Assembly (NCBI GenBank): GCA_947476465.1
Contig: CANJQN010000006.1
Location: 62,001-126,000 of the forward strand
Direction: 5' to 3'
Length of the DNA stretch: 64,000 nt
Source: Comamonadaceae bacterium
GTDB lineage: Bacteria > Pseudomonadota > Gammaproteobacteria > Burkholderiales > Burkholderiaceae_C
The number at the start of each line of letters is the position of its first letter. Position 1 is the first letter of the stretch. Under the pieces are notes generated by a model. That model saw nothing but the letters and a program-made list of their open reading frames with translations. It was not told the DNA's origin and did no database searches. Positions 10,202 to 18,077 of this stretch are shown here, in pieces. Made by a program: the position numbers and the translations under genes.

Positions 10202-11239
10202 TCAGCGCAACGCAACCGCCTTGCCGGCTGCGTCCGTGATCTGGCTGGACCACAGGCGCTCGATCTGCTGCTTGACGGCGGGGGGCATCGGCACGTAGTC
10301 GAGGTCGTCTGCGGTCTTGTCGCCGTTCTTGTAGGCCCATTCGAAAAACTTCAGCGAAGCGGTTGCCTGCTCAGGCTTGTCCTGCTTCTTGTGCATCAGG
10401 ATGAAGGTGGCGCCGGTGATGGGCCAGGACTGCGCGCCCGGCTGGTTGGTCAGGATCTGGTAGAAGGTTTTGGACCATTCAGCGTTGGCGGCGGCGGCCT
10501 TGAACGCGCTGTCGTCCGGCGAGACGAACTGACCGGCGCTGTTTTGCATCAGCGCGTAGGTCATCTTGTTCTGCTTGACATAGGCGTACTCGACATAGCC
10601 GATCGAGTTGGGCAAGCGGCCGACAAAAGCGGCAACGCCTTCGTTGCCCTTGCCGCCCGCGCCGGTCGGCCAGTTGACGGCCGTGCCCTCTCCCACTTTG
10701 GCCTTCCAATCGGCGTTCACCTTCGACAGGTAGTTGGTAAAGAGGAAGCTGGTGCCCGAACCGTCAGCACGGCGCACCGGGGCGATGTCGGCATTCGGCA
10801 GGGCCAGGGTCGGGTTGAGTGCCTTGATGGCAGGGTCAGTCCACTTGGTGATCTTGCCCAGGAAGATGTCGCCCAGCACCGGGCCGCTCAGGCGCAGCTG
10901 GCCCGGGGCGATGCCCTGGATATTGACCACAGGCACCACGCCGCCGATCACGGTCGGGAACTGGATCTGGCCCTTCTTGGCCAGGTCATCGTCCGTGAGC
11001 GGCATGTCGGACGCGCCGAAGGCGACTGTCTTGGCGTCGATCTGGCGGATGCCGGCACCGGAGCCGACCGACTGGTAGTTGATCTTGACGCCAGTGGCTT
11101 TGTTGTAATCGGACGCCCACTTGGCATACAGCGGTGCGGGAAAACTGGCACCGGCGCCGGTGACGTCCTGGGCGGCGGCCAAGCCCGAGAAGGATAGGCC
11201 TGCGAGGCCGACGGCGGCGAATTTCACAATGATGTTCAT
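10202..11239 (-). CDS. pstS: Periplasmic phosphate-binding protein PstS
   Basis: A 345-residue binding protein with a classical signal peptide (basic N-terminus, hydrophobic core, cleavage near AAAQD at residue 24). The mature protein begins VTGAGASFPAPLYAKWA and contains YQSVGSGAGIRQI and RADGSGTSF, the Pi-binding loops of the PstS family. It is the first gene of the pstSCAB-phoUBR operon. A Pho-box-like site with a well-placed -10 lies upstream at 11304-11321, so strong induction by PhoB at low Pi is expected. Confidence 0.97.
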   Translation of the reverse strand: MNIIVKFAAVGLAGLSFSGLAAAQDVTGAGASFPAPLYAKWASDYNKATGVKINYQSVGSGAGIRQIDAKTVAFGASDMPLTDDDLAKKGQIQFPTVIGGVVPVVNIQGIAPGQLRLSGPVLGDIFLGKITKWTDPAIKALNPTLALPNADIAPVRRADGSGTSFLFTNYLSKVNADWKAKVGEGTAVNWPTGAGGKGNEGVAAFVGRLPNSIGYVEYAYVKQNKMTYALMQNSAGQFVSPDDSAFKAAAANAEWSKTFYQILTNQPGAQSWPITGATFILMHKKQDKPEQATASLKFFEWAYKNGDKTADDLDYVPMPPAVKQQIERLWSSQITDAAGKAVALR

Positions 11240-11287
11240 GTTGCGCTTTCCTGTTGAAGTAGAGCTGGGGTTGCAAGGGATGTGCTG

Positions 11288-11321
11288 ACTGTAGAAACGT
11301 CAGATGACAGCCATGTGACAA
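11288..11321 (-). promoter_or_regulatory. Pho box and -10 of the pstS operon
   Basis: Read on the minus strand, TTGTCAC-ATGG-CTGTCAT occupies 11304-11321, a 7-4-7 arrangement matching the PhoB box (CTGTCAY repeats every 11 bp) at 13 of 14 positions. Ten bases downstream lies TACAGT (11288-11293), a four-of-six match to TATAAT. In PhoB-dependent promoters the box takes the place of the -35. The predicted transcript starts about 40 bp before the pstS ATG. Confidence 0.8.
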
Positions 11322-11392
11322 ACCATCGCGGCGGGTCAATGCCAGCCGTACGGGGGCAGGACGCACGAAATCGCCGATGAAGCGCCATGCAA

Positions 11393-11426
11393 CTGTCACA
11401 ACTTCGTCACAGGCAGGCCATTCAAG
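11393..11426 (+). promoter_or_regulatory. Pho box in front of ppx
   Basis: On the plus strand CTGTCAC-AACT-TCGTCAC occupies 11393-11410, again 7-4-7, with 12 of 14 positions agreeing with the PhoB consensus. TTCAAG (11421-11426) lies at the expected 10-bp distance but matches TATAAT at only three positions. The box is 72 bp from the pstS box on the opposite strand, so PhoB may drive both directions from one 290-bp region. Confidence 0.6.
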
Positions 11427-11528
11427 GCGATTAAGCTGGCCGCACGCCCCTTCGCCCTGATCGGCCCGCGCGCCGCAGACTCCACCCCCGCTCGCCGCAT
11501 CGCGAGCCCCTTTGCTATCCTGCCCCGC

Positions 11529-13022
11529 ATGGACGACGGAACCCTACTGGCCGCGGTTGACCTCGGCTCCAACAGCTATCGCCTGGAAATCGGCCGGCAC
11601 GACCACGGCCAGATCCAGCGCGCCGAATACATCAAGGAGACCGTGCGCCAGGGCGGCGGCCTCGATGAGGACCGCAACCTCACGCCCGAGGCCATGCAGC
11701 GTGGCTGGGACTGCCTGGCGCGCTTTGGCGAGCGACTGGCCGGCTTGCGGCCGCACCAGGTGCGCGCCGTCGCCACCCAGACTCTGCGCGAGGCCCGCAA
11801 TCGCGACGCGTTCCTGGCCCGCGCCCGGCAGGTGCTTGGTTTTCCGATCGATGTCATCTCTGGCCGCGAGGAAGCCCGCCTGATCTACCAGGGGGTGGCC
11901 CATCTGCTGCCCCAGTCGGACGAGCGCCGCCTGGTGGTGGACATCGGCGGCCGCTCCACCGAAATGATCCTGGGCCAGCGTTTCGAGGCCCAAGTGACCG
12001 AAAGCTACCGGGTCGGCAGCGTCGCCTGGTCGCAGAAGTATTTTCCCAAGGGCGAGTTCACCGAATCCGCCTTCGAACGCGCCGAGGTGGCGGCCAAGGC
12101 CGTGTTGGACGAGGCGCTGGGCACCTATCGCCACGCGAACTGGGACCATGCCTATGGCTCCTCGGGAACGATCGGCGCGGTCGCCGACATCCTGACCGTG
12201 GCCGGCTGGAGTGGCGGGCGTATCGAACGCAAGGGTCTTTACTGGCTCAAGGAGCGCATGCTGGCCGCCCGCAGCGCCGACCGCGTCCGGCTGGAGGGCC
12301 TCAAGGACGACCGCCGCCCGGTGATCGGCGGCGGCCTGAGCGTGCTGATGGCGGTCTTCGACCTGCTCGAGATCGACAGCATGGACACAGCCGAGGGCGC
12401 CCTGCGGCACGGCGTTTTGTACGACATGCTCGATCGTGAGCATGCGCAGACCGATGTGCGGTCCACCACGGTTCAACGCCTGGCGGTCAAGTTCGCCGCC
12501 GACCCGGCGCAGGCGGCGCGGGTCAGTCGCGTGGCCTGCGAGTTCTTTCGTCAGCTGCGCACCGGCGACGCCCCGGCGGAACTGGCCCGGCGCGAACGCA
12601 AGCTGTCCTGGGCGGCGCAGCTGCACGAGATCGGCGCGCGCATCTCGCACAGCGACTACCACAAGCACGGCGCCTACATCCTCGACAATGCCGACGCGAT
12701 GGGTTTTGCCCAATGGGAGCTGCACCGCCTGGGCCTGCTGGTGCTGGGGCACCGCGGCAAGCTGCGCAAACTGGAGGTCGACTTCGACGACGAGGTCTTT
12801 GTCCACCAGCTGATATCGCTGCGCCTGGCAGTCATCCTGTGCCATGCGCGGCGCGATCCCGACCTCCAGGGCCTGTCACTCGCCGCCAGCGCCCACGACA
12901 TCACCCTGAACCTTCGGCCGGACTGGGCCGCCGCCTTCCCGCAGTCAGCGCACCTGCTGCGCGAGGAGACCGTGGCATGGCAGAAGACGTCATGGAGGCT
13001 GACCGTCGCCGAAGGCGCGTGA
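11529..13022 (+). CDS. ppx: Exopolyphosphatase, Ppx/GppA family
   Basis: A 497-residue ASKHA-fold phosphatase. The N-terminal domain shows AAVDLGSNSYRLEIG (phosphate loop 1), the catalytic region SGREEARLIYQGV, and VVDIGGRSTEMILG (phosphate loop 2); a helical HD-like C-terminal domain follows (DYHKHGAYILDNAD). Enzymes of this family remove terminal Pi from polyphosphate or hydrolyse pppGpp. The location beside pst-pho and ppk1, with a Pho box upstream, favours the polyphosphatase role. The length is typical of Ppx, though some GppA proteins are similar, so the distinction is not absolute. Confidence 0.93.
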   Translation: MDDGTLLAAVDLGSNSYRLEIGRHDHGQIQRAEYIKETVRQGGGLDEDRNLTPEAMQRGWDCLARFGERLAGLRPHQVRAVATQTLREARNRDAFLARARQVLGFPIDVISGREEARLIYQGVAHLLPQSDERRLVVDIGGRSTEMILGQRFEAQVTESYRVGSVAWSQKYFPKGEFTESAFERAEVAAKAVLDEALGTYRHANWDHAYGSSGTIGAVADILTVAGWSGGRIERKGLYWLKERMLAARSADRVRLEGLKDDRRPVIGGGLSVLMAVFDLLEIDSMDTAEGALRHGVLYDMLDREHAQTDVRSTTVQRLAVKFAADPAQAARVSRVACEFFRQLRTGDAPAELARRERKLSWAAQLHEIGARISHSDYHKHGAYILDNADAMGFAQWELHRLGLLVLGHRGKLRKLEVDFDDEVFVHQLISLRLAVILCHARRDPDLQGLSLAASAHDITLNLRPDWAAAFPQSAHLLREETVAWQKTSWRLTVAEGA

Positions 13023-13062
13023 GATGCGCCATGAATCGCCAGGGCTGGACACCATCCGAATC

Positions 13063-13087
13063 AACGGTATAAACTATATAAACCGTT
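13063..13087. promoter_or_regulatory. AT-rich inverted repeat before the H1-like gene
   Basis: AACGGT (13063-13068) and ACCGTT (13082-13087) flank 13 bp consisting almost only of A and T (13069-13081), ending 16 bp before the ATG at 13104. The AT-rich core contains TATAAA and TATATA, so the promoter -10 probably lies inside the inverted repeat. The downstream protein may carry a ribbon-helix-helix-like C-terminus, which makes autoregulation at this site possible. Confidence 0.35.
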
Positions 13088-13103
13088 TCAAAGGATTCAA
13101 CCA

Positions 13104-13628
13104 ATGGCACTCTCTACCCCAGTAAAAGCCACCGCCACGCGCACCGGCACGGCCGCCGCGCCCGCCAAGGCACCTGTGAAGGCACGCGCGAAGGCACCCG
13201 CCAAAGCACCTGCGAAGGCACGCGCGAAGGCCCCGGTCAAAAAGGCGGCGGCCCTGGCACCCGCAAAGGCACCGGCTCAGGTCTCCTCAGCCGCGCCCAC
13301 CGCGCCAGCTCCCGCTACGCCGGCGCCCGGCGCGAGTTCTACCCCCCAGTCCGCCAAGCTTGCTGCAGCGGCCAAGCCGGTCAAGAGCGAAAAGGACGAC
13401 AAGGCCAAGAAGCCGAAGTTGGTGCGTGACAGCTTCACCATCCCGAAAGCCGAGTACCTGGCGCTCGACGCACTCAAACAGCGCGCCGCCCAGGCCGGCA
13501 CCGGGGTCAAGAAGAGCGAGCTGCTGCGCGCCGGCATCAAGTCGCTGGCTGCCATGGACGACAAGCAGTTCGCCGCAGCCATCGGCGCCGTTCCGGCCAT
13601 CAAGACAGGCCGCCCCGCCAAGGCCTGA
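13104..13628 (+). CDS. Lysine/alanine-rich H1-like protein with conserved C-terminal domain
   Basis: A 174-residue basic protein. Residues about 5-60 are low-complexity repeats of the AKAPAKARAKAP kind, similar in composition to bacterial histone H1-like or AlgP tails. Residues about 60-95 are Ala/Pro-rich. The C-terminal 75 residues (KLVRDSFTIPKAEYLALDAL, then VKKSELLRAGIKSLAAM, ending IKTGRPAKA) form a conserved module that I associate with small hypothetical proteins of Burkholderiales and that resembles a ribbon-helix-helix DNA-binding fold. A DNA-binding or nucleoid role is plausible but not shown. It converges on sixA with 10 bp between stops. Confidence 0.8.
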   Translation: MALSTPVKATATRTGTAAAPAKAPVKARAKAPAKAPAKARAKAPVKKAAALAPAKAPAQVSSAAPTAPAPATPAPGASSTPQSAKLAAAAKPVKSEKDDKAKKPKLVRDSFTIPKAEYLALDALKQRAAQAGTGVKKSELLRAGIKSLAAMDDKQFAAAIGAVPAIKTGRPAKA

Positions 13629-13638
13629 CGCGGCCCGG

Positions 13639-14100
13639 TCAAACCAGGTCGGGCGACTGCACCGACACCAGCACCGTCTGCAACTCGTGGTTGCGCTCGC
13701 GCGAGCGCAACCACCAGGCGGCGCCCTTGCGAACCGGACAGGCGTCCTGTGCCATCCCCAGCAGGCTGGCAACGGTCTGGCCCAGCGTGGGCTGATGCCC
13801 GACGATCACCACCAGCTGGCGGGCGTGCGGCCACTGCGCCGCCAGCAAGAGCTGCTCGGGGTCGCCAGCGGGCGCCAGTTCGGGCCGGATCTTGTAGCGC
13901 CGGCCCAGCGCCACGGCGGTCTGCTCGCAACGCACCGCCGGGCTGCACAGGATGCGCGCACCCTCGGGCAGCATCCGGTCGAGCCACTTGCCCATTCGGG
14001 CCGCATCCTTTTCGCCGCGCACCGTGAGCACACGCGCCAGGTCATCGCCGCTGTCGCTGAGCTCCTGCGCCTCGGCATGCCGCCACAAGATCAGGTCCAT
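13639..14100 (-). CDS. sixA: Phosphohistidine phosphatase SixA
   Basis: A 153-residue histidine phosphatase with the RHG-type motif at the very start (LILWRHAEA, nucleophile H8), an arginine in LCSPAVRCEQTA, and the second histidine in VIVGHQPTLGQ. SixA removes phosphate from phosphohistidine on signalling proteins in the enteric case. Its start codon overlaps the ppk1 stop by one base (TGATG), so the two are translationally coupled. Coupling to ppk1, an enzyme that works through a phosphohistidine intermediate, is suggestive of a functional link, but no such activity is established here. Confidence 0.9.
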   Translation of the reverse strand: MDLILWRHAEAQELSDSGDDLARVLTVRGEKDAARMGKWLDRMLPEGARILCSPAVRCEQTAVALGRRYKIRPELAPAGDPEQLLLAAQWPHARQLVVIVGHQPTLGQTVASLLGMAQDACPVRKGAAWWLRSRERNHELQTVLVSVQSPDLV

Positions 14101-16199
14101 CAGGTCCGCCTGGCCTTGGGCGGCGCCTTCACGGCGTAACGGTCCATCAATGCATTCTGGGCACCATGGCTTGACGGATCGTCGGCGCCAGGCACGCGCT
14201 CGTAGCTGCCGTCGGGCATCAGTTCCCAGGCGTCGCGCCTATCGTGCAGGTAGGCCACCAGGCACTCGTCGATGATGCGCCGGCGGATATGCGGATCGGT
14301 GACCGGCCAGGCCAGCTCGACGCGGCGCAACATGTTGCGGTTCATCCAGTCGGCACTTGAAAGGTACACCTCCTCCGAGTCGCCTTGACGGAAGTAGAAC
14401 ACCCGCGAATGCTCAAGGAAGCGCCCGATCACCGAGCGTACCCGGATGTTGTCTGTCAGGCCCGGCACGCGGGCCGGCAGCACGCAGGCCCCGCGCACGA
14501 TCAGGTCGATCTTCACGCCATGCTGGCCGGCGCGCACCAGTGCGCGAATCATGGGCTCGTCGGTGAGCGCGTTCATCTTCAGCACGATCCGGCCTTCCTC
14601 GCCCCGGGCCGCGGCATCGCTCAGCGCGTCGATGCGCTCGATGAGCTTGCGGTGCAGGTGGAACGGCGCCGTCCACGCGAGATTCAGCCGAGGCAGGCGC
14701 ACCTGGCTGGCCAGATGCACAAAGAGGTTGTCAATGTCGCTGGTCAGCAGCGGATCGGCGGTCAGATAGCTCAGGTCGGTGTACAGGCGCGAGGTGCGCG
14801 GGTTGTAGTTGCCGGTCGACACATGGGCGTAGCGCACCAGGCGCCGCCCCTCGCGGCGCGTCACCAGCAGCATCTTGGCGTGCGTCTTGAGCCCGACGAC
14901 GCCGTACACCACCTGCGCGCCGATTGACTCCAGCTGCTCGGCCCAGTTGATATTGGTCTCTTCGTCGAAACGGGCCTTGAGCTCCACCACCGCCGTCACT
15001 TCCTTGCCCGTGCGCACGGCTTCGCGCAGCAGGTCCATCATCACCGGGTCGGAGCCGGTGCGGTAGATGGTCTGCTTGATCGCCAGCACCTGCGGGTCCG
15101 CCACCGCCTCGCGCAAGAAATCGATGACCCCCTCGAAGCTCTCGAAGGGCTGGTGAATCGCGATGTCCCGCACCCGCAGCTGGTCGAAAAAGGATTGTCC
15201 CGGCAAGATCTGCCGCGGATAGCAGCCCTCGAACGGCGCAAACAGCAGGCTGGGTTCGTCGATCAGGTCCAGCAGCTGTTGCAGCCGCACCAGGTTGACC
15301 GGGCCGGGCACCCGGTACTGCGCGTCGTGCGGCAGGCCGAACTGCGCGAGCAACAGGCCGGCCAGGTGGTCGGAGCAGCTGGCCGACACCTCCAGCCGCA
15401 CCGCCTGGCCGTAATGCCGGTGCGCAAGGCCCAGGCGCAAGGCGGTCCGCAGGTTGCGCACGTCCTCCTCGTCGACCGCCAGGTCGGAGTTGCGCGTCAC
15501 GCGAAACTGCGAGAACTGCCCGACCTCCCGCCCGGAAAACAGGTCCTGCAGGTGCGCGCGGATCACGCTGGACAAAAGCACGAACAGCGTCTTGCCGTCC
15601 GACACCTTGGCGGGCATCCGGATGACCCGCGGCAAGACACGCGGCACCTTGACGATGGCGATGTCGTTCTGGCGGCCGAAGGCGTCCTTGCCGCCCAGTT
15701 GAACGATGAAATTCAGCGACTTGTTGGCCACCTGGGGAAACGGGTGCGCCGGATCCAGCCCCACCGGAATCAGCAGCGGGCGCACCTCGCGTTCGAAGTA
15801 CTCCTTTACCCAGCGGCGCTGGGCCACGGACCGCTCGCCATGCGAGACGATGTGGATGTGATGCCGTGCCAGCGTGGGCAACAATTCATTGTTGTAGAGC
15901 GCGTACTGGCGCTCGACCAGGCCATGCGCCTTGGCCCACAGCGCCGCGACGGGGTTGACGGCGCGCTCCCGCCCAGGGCCATCGGCCACCACATGCGCCA
16001 TGTGCAGCGCCGCCCGAACCTCGAAGAACTCATCGAGGTTGGACGAGACGATGCACAGGTAGCGCAGCCGCTCCAGGGCTGGAACGTCCGGGCGGCGCGC
16101 CCAATCGAGCACCCGCTCATTGAAGGCCAGGATGCTGTGATCCCTATCGAGGAGCCGCAGCCTGTGGTGGGCAGGTGCGGCCGACGGTGCATTCAACAT
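14100..16199 (-). CDS. ppk1: Polyphosphate kinase 1
   Basis: A 699-residue enzyme that reversibly polymerises the gamma-phosphate of ATP into polyphosphate. The N-terminal domain begins near SILAFNERVLDWA and SSNLDEFFEVR. The phospholipase-D-like catalytic domains hold H440 (VVGLKTHAKMLLV) and H597 (FLEHSRVFYF), both offset by five from E. coli H435 and H592, so both catalytic histidines are present. Arg/Lys-rich ATP contacts (KQTIYRTGSD, ELKARFDEETN) are also intact. The start at 16199 is chosen because the frame upstream to 16283 adds non-homologous residues. A weak Pho-box-like site lies upstream (see findings). Confidence 0.97.
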   Translation of the reverse strand: MLNAPSAAPAHHRLRLLDRDHSILAFNERVLDWARRPDVPALERLRYLCIVSSNLDEFFEVRAALHMAHVVADGPGRERAVNPVAALWAKAHGLVERQYALYNNELLPTLARHHIHIVSHGERSVAQRRWVKEYFEREVRPLLIPVGLDPAHPFPQVANKSLNFIVQLGGKDAFGRQNDIAIVKVPRVLPRVIRMPAKVSDGKTLFVLLSSVIRAHLQDLFSGREVGQFSQFRVTRNSDLAVDEEDVRNLRTALRLGLAHRHYGQAVRLEVSASCSDHLAGLLLAQFGLPHDAQYRVPGPVNLVRLQQLLDLIDEPSLLFAPFEGCYPRQILPGQSFFDQLRVRDIAIHQPFESFEGVIDFLREAVADPQVLAIKQTIYRTGSDPVMMDLLREAVRTGKEVTAVVELKARFDEETNINWAEQLESIGAQVVYGVVGLKTHAKMLLVTRREGRRLVRYAHVSTGNYNPRTSRLYTDLSYLTADPLLTSDIDNLFVHLASQVRLPRLNLAWTAPFHLHRKLIERIDALSDAAARGEEGRIVLKMNALTDEPMIRALVRAGQHGVKIDLIVRGACVLPARVPGLTDNIRVRSVIGRFLEHSRVFYFRQGDSEEVYLSSADWMNRNMLRRVELAWPVTDPHIRRRIIDECLVAYLHDRRDAWELMPDGSYERVPGADDPSSHGAQNALMDRYAVKAPPKARRT

Positions 16200-16316
16200 G
16201 GATGATGACGATGTAATGACGCAACACAGTATTACACCGCCTGATGGCATCTTTGTGAACAATCGTGGGCAGGCGGGGCGCAAGCACCCACCGCCCCCCG
16301 TCGTCGTCGCGACCTC

Positions 16317-17411
16317 TCAGAACCTCAAGCGGCCCAGGTCGATCAGTTGGGTCTCGCCCGAATTCTCGTCGACGCCGTCGTTGTCCGTGACGATCAACAC
16401 GTTGCCGCTGCTCATCACCGCCAAGCCCTCGACCTTCTCGCGCACCTGCCCGCCAGTGGAACGCAGGTTCGGCATGAGGTCATGGACCAGCGTCTTGGTC
16501 AGCACAGCGCCATCGGCCACGCCGGTCAGATCAATCCGGTAGACCCGCTTGATCCGCGCATCCGGGCCGGCGGCGTTGTCGCGCTCGACAACCAGGAAGC
16601 GGTTGCTGCCGACCGCAGTGATCTCCGACAAGCCCACCCAGCCGCCGTTGGGCGAAGCCACTGGATCGAGCGGGTAGAAGTGGAACTGCCAGGCCCGGCT
16701 CGTGAGGTCGAAGACGCCGATGCGCGGATGAGCGTCACCGGCCCACGCGCGCTGGAAGGCCACCACCAGCTTGCCGCCGGATTCGGCCACGCCCTCGAAG
16801 CCGTAACGCACCTGCAGGGCGTTGATCGCGTCGGGCAGCCCGATGATCTCCTGGATCACGCCGGTGGCTGACACCTTGAAGATCAGGTTGGCTGTGCGCA
16901 CGGTACGCGCCGCGTCGAAGCTCACACCGGGCACGGTGCCATTGCCCTCGGAGGCGATCCAGAAACCGCCGCCGCTCGCCAACGAGATGCCTTCCGGGTC
17001 GAGGTTGACCGACCCGTCGGCGTTGACCATCGCAGCCAGATCGGTGGCGTCAAAGGCGGTGGCGCTGGCAAGTGCAGGCAGGGTCAATGCCAATGCGGCG
17101 ATCTTGCCGTCCGGGTCGGTGATGCGGATCTCGCGCTTGAGCACGGCGGGCTTGCGGGACACGTCGATCTCGAAGATGCGGTTGCCACGGAAAAAGCTGT
17201 CGTCAACCGCATAAACGGTGGAGCCCGATGTGGCTGCGACGAGCCCTGACAAGGCGCTCCAGGGGATCGGCGTACCGTCGGCGCGGTCGGCCGACTGGAG
17301 CGTCGGATAGGTGGCCGGGGCCGAGCGGTACTGGTAGATGTTCAGCGCGCTGCGGGCACCGAAAATATCTTGGTCAAGGGGACACCTCTTGTTGTAACAA
17401 AAGAAACCCCC
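16317..17411 (-). pseudogene. Phytase-like esterase gene, 5' truncated remnant
   Basis: The frame 16317-17252 encodes about 311 residues of the 'esterase-like activity of phytase' family (ADGSVNLDPEGISLASGGGFWIASEG, GFEGVAES, NGGWVGLSEITA, ERDNAAGPDARIKRVYRID, and closing SGETQLIDLGRL). Family-like sequence continues upstream in the same frame (SALNIYQY, APATYP, RADGTPIPW) to about 17355, but no ATG, GTG or TTG precedes it before the stop at 17412-17414. The only start, TTG 17252, falls inside the conserved domain. Related proteins, as I recall, are about twice as long with a secretion signal. I therefore read it as a C-terminal remnant beside the phn island. A short expressed protein from TTG 17252 cannot be excluded. 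Confidence 0.7.
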
Positions 17412-17471
17412 TCACTTCAACACGCCCTGATGACGATCGTGTGAAGGTCCGGGGGCGCCACCCACGCGCGG

Positions 17472-18077
17472 TCATGCGGATGGGGCTGGCGACGCAGAAG
17501 CAGACACAGACGCAACAGGTGAGAAACGCGAACCCTCCAAGGTGCCCAGCGCCCCGAGCAGGCGCGAGCAGGCATCTTCCAACGTCGATTCGTTGTGAAT
17601 CTCCAGAGTGCCCGGAGGCGGCGCAAAGGTTGCGGCGTGCGCGAGGCGCGCCCGGACTTGGTCGAGCGTCTCGCGTTGACGTGCGGTCAAGCGCAGCAAC
17701 AAGGTTGCCGGGCTGGCCGTGACATGGACCGGTGTCAACGACGGATACATCCTCAACGCGGTGGCGAGATACTCACGCGATCCATTCACGAACACCCAGT
17801 CGCCGAGTTCCAGCCACTTGAGTTGTTCGCGGCGCACGCCATACCCGAGCCCGTGGGCACGCCAGGCCATCGCGAACACCCCCTGGGCCTGCAAGGCGTC
17901 GAACACATCGGGCGTGACGGCCTCATGGTCCTCCCCGCCAGCGGCCGCGGCGCGCGTGATCGTTCGCCGTGCCCAGTGGATCCGCCCGTTCGCGGCCAGG
18001 CGCTCGCGCAAGCAGGACAGAACACTGTCCTTGCCGGCGCCGGACGGGCCCATGACGTAGATCAGCCGCCCGCTCAT
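17472..18077 (-). CDS. phnN: Ribose 1,5-bisphosphate phosphokinase PhnN
   Basis: A 201-residue guanylate-kinase-fold enzyme with the P-loop GPSGAGKDS (residues 10-18), where the D is typical of PhnN rather than guanylate kinase. It converts ribose 1,5-bisphosphate from the C-P lyase pathway to PRPP. The last 15 residues are a low-complexity Ser/Ala/Pro tail (VASVSASASPAPSA). Its ATG overlaps the DUF1045 stop as ATGA. It is the last gene of the minus-strand unit phnF-DUF1045-phnN, next to the degraded phytase-like gene. Confidence 0.93.
   Translation of the reverse strand: MSGRLIYVMGPSGAGKDSVLSCLRERLAANGRIHWARRTITRAAAAGGEDHEAVTPDVFDALQAQGVFAMAWRAHGLGYGVRREQLKWLELGDWVFVNGSREYLATALRMYPSLTPVHVTASPATLLLRLTARQRETLDQVRARLAHAATFAPPPGTLEIHNESTLEDACSRLLGALGTLEGSRFSPVASVSASASPAPSA

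Noticed and set aside
16205..16222. Pho-box-like GCGTCAT-TACA-TCGTCAT on the minus strand before ppk1
   Set aside because: The 7-4-7 spacing is good but it ends six bases from the ppk1 start codon, so transcription would start inside the coding part. The later site at 16244-16261 has better geometry.
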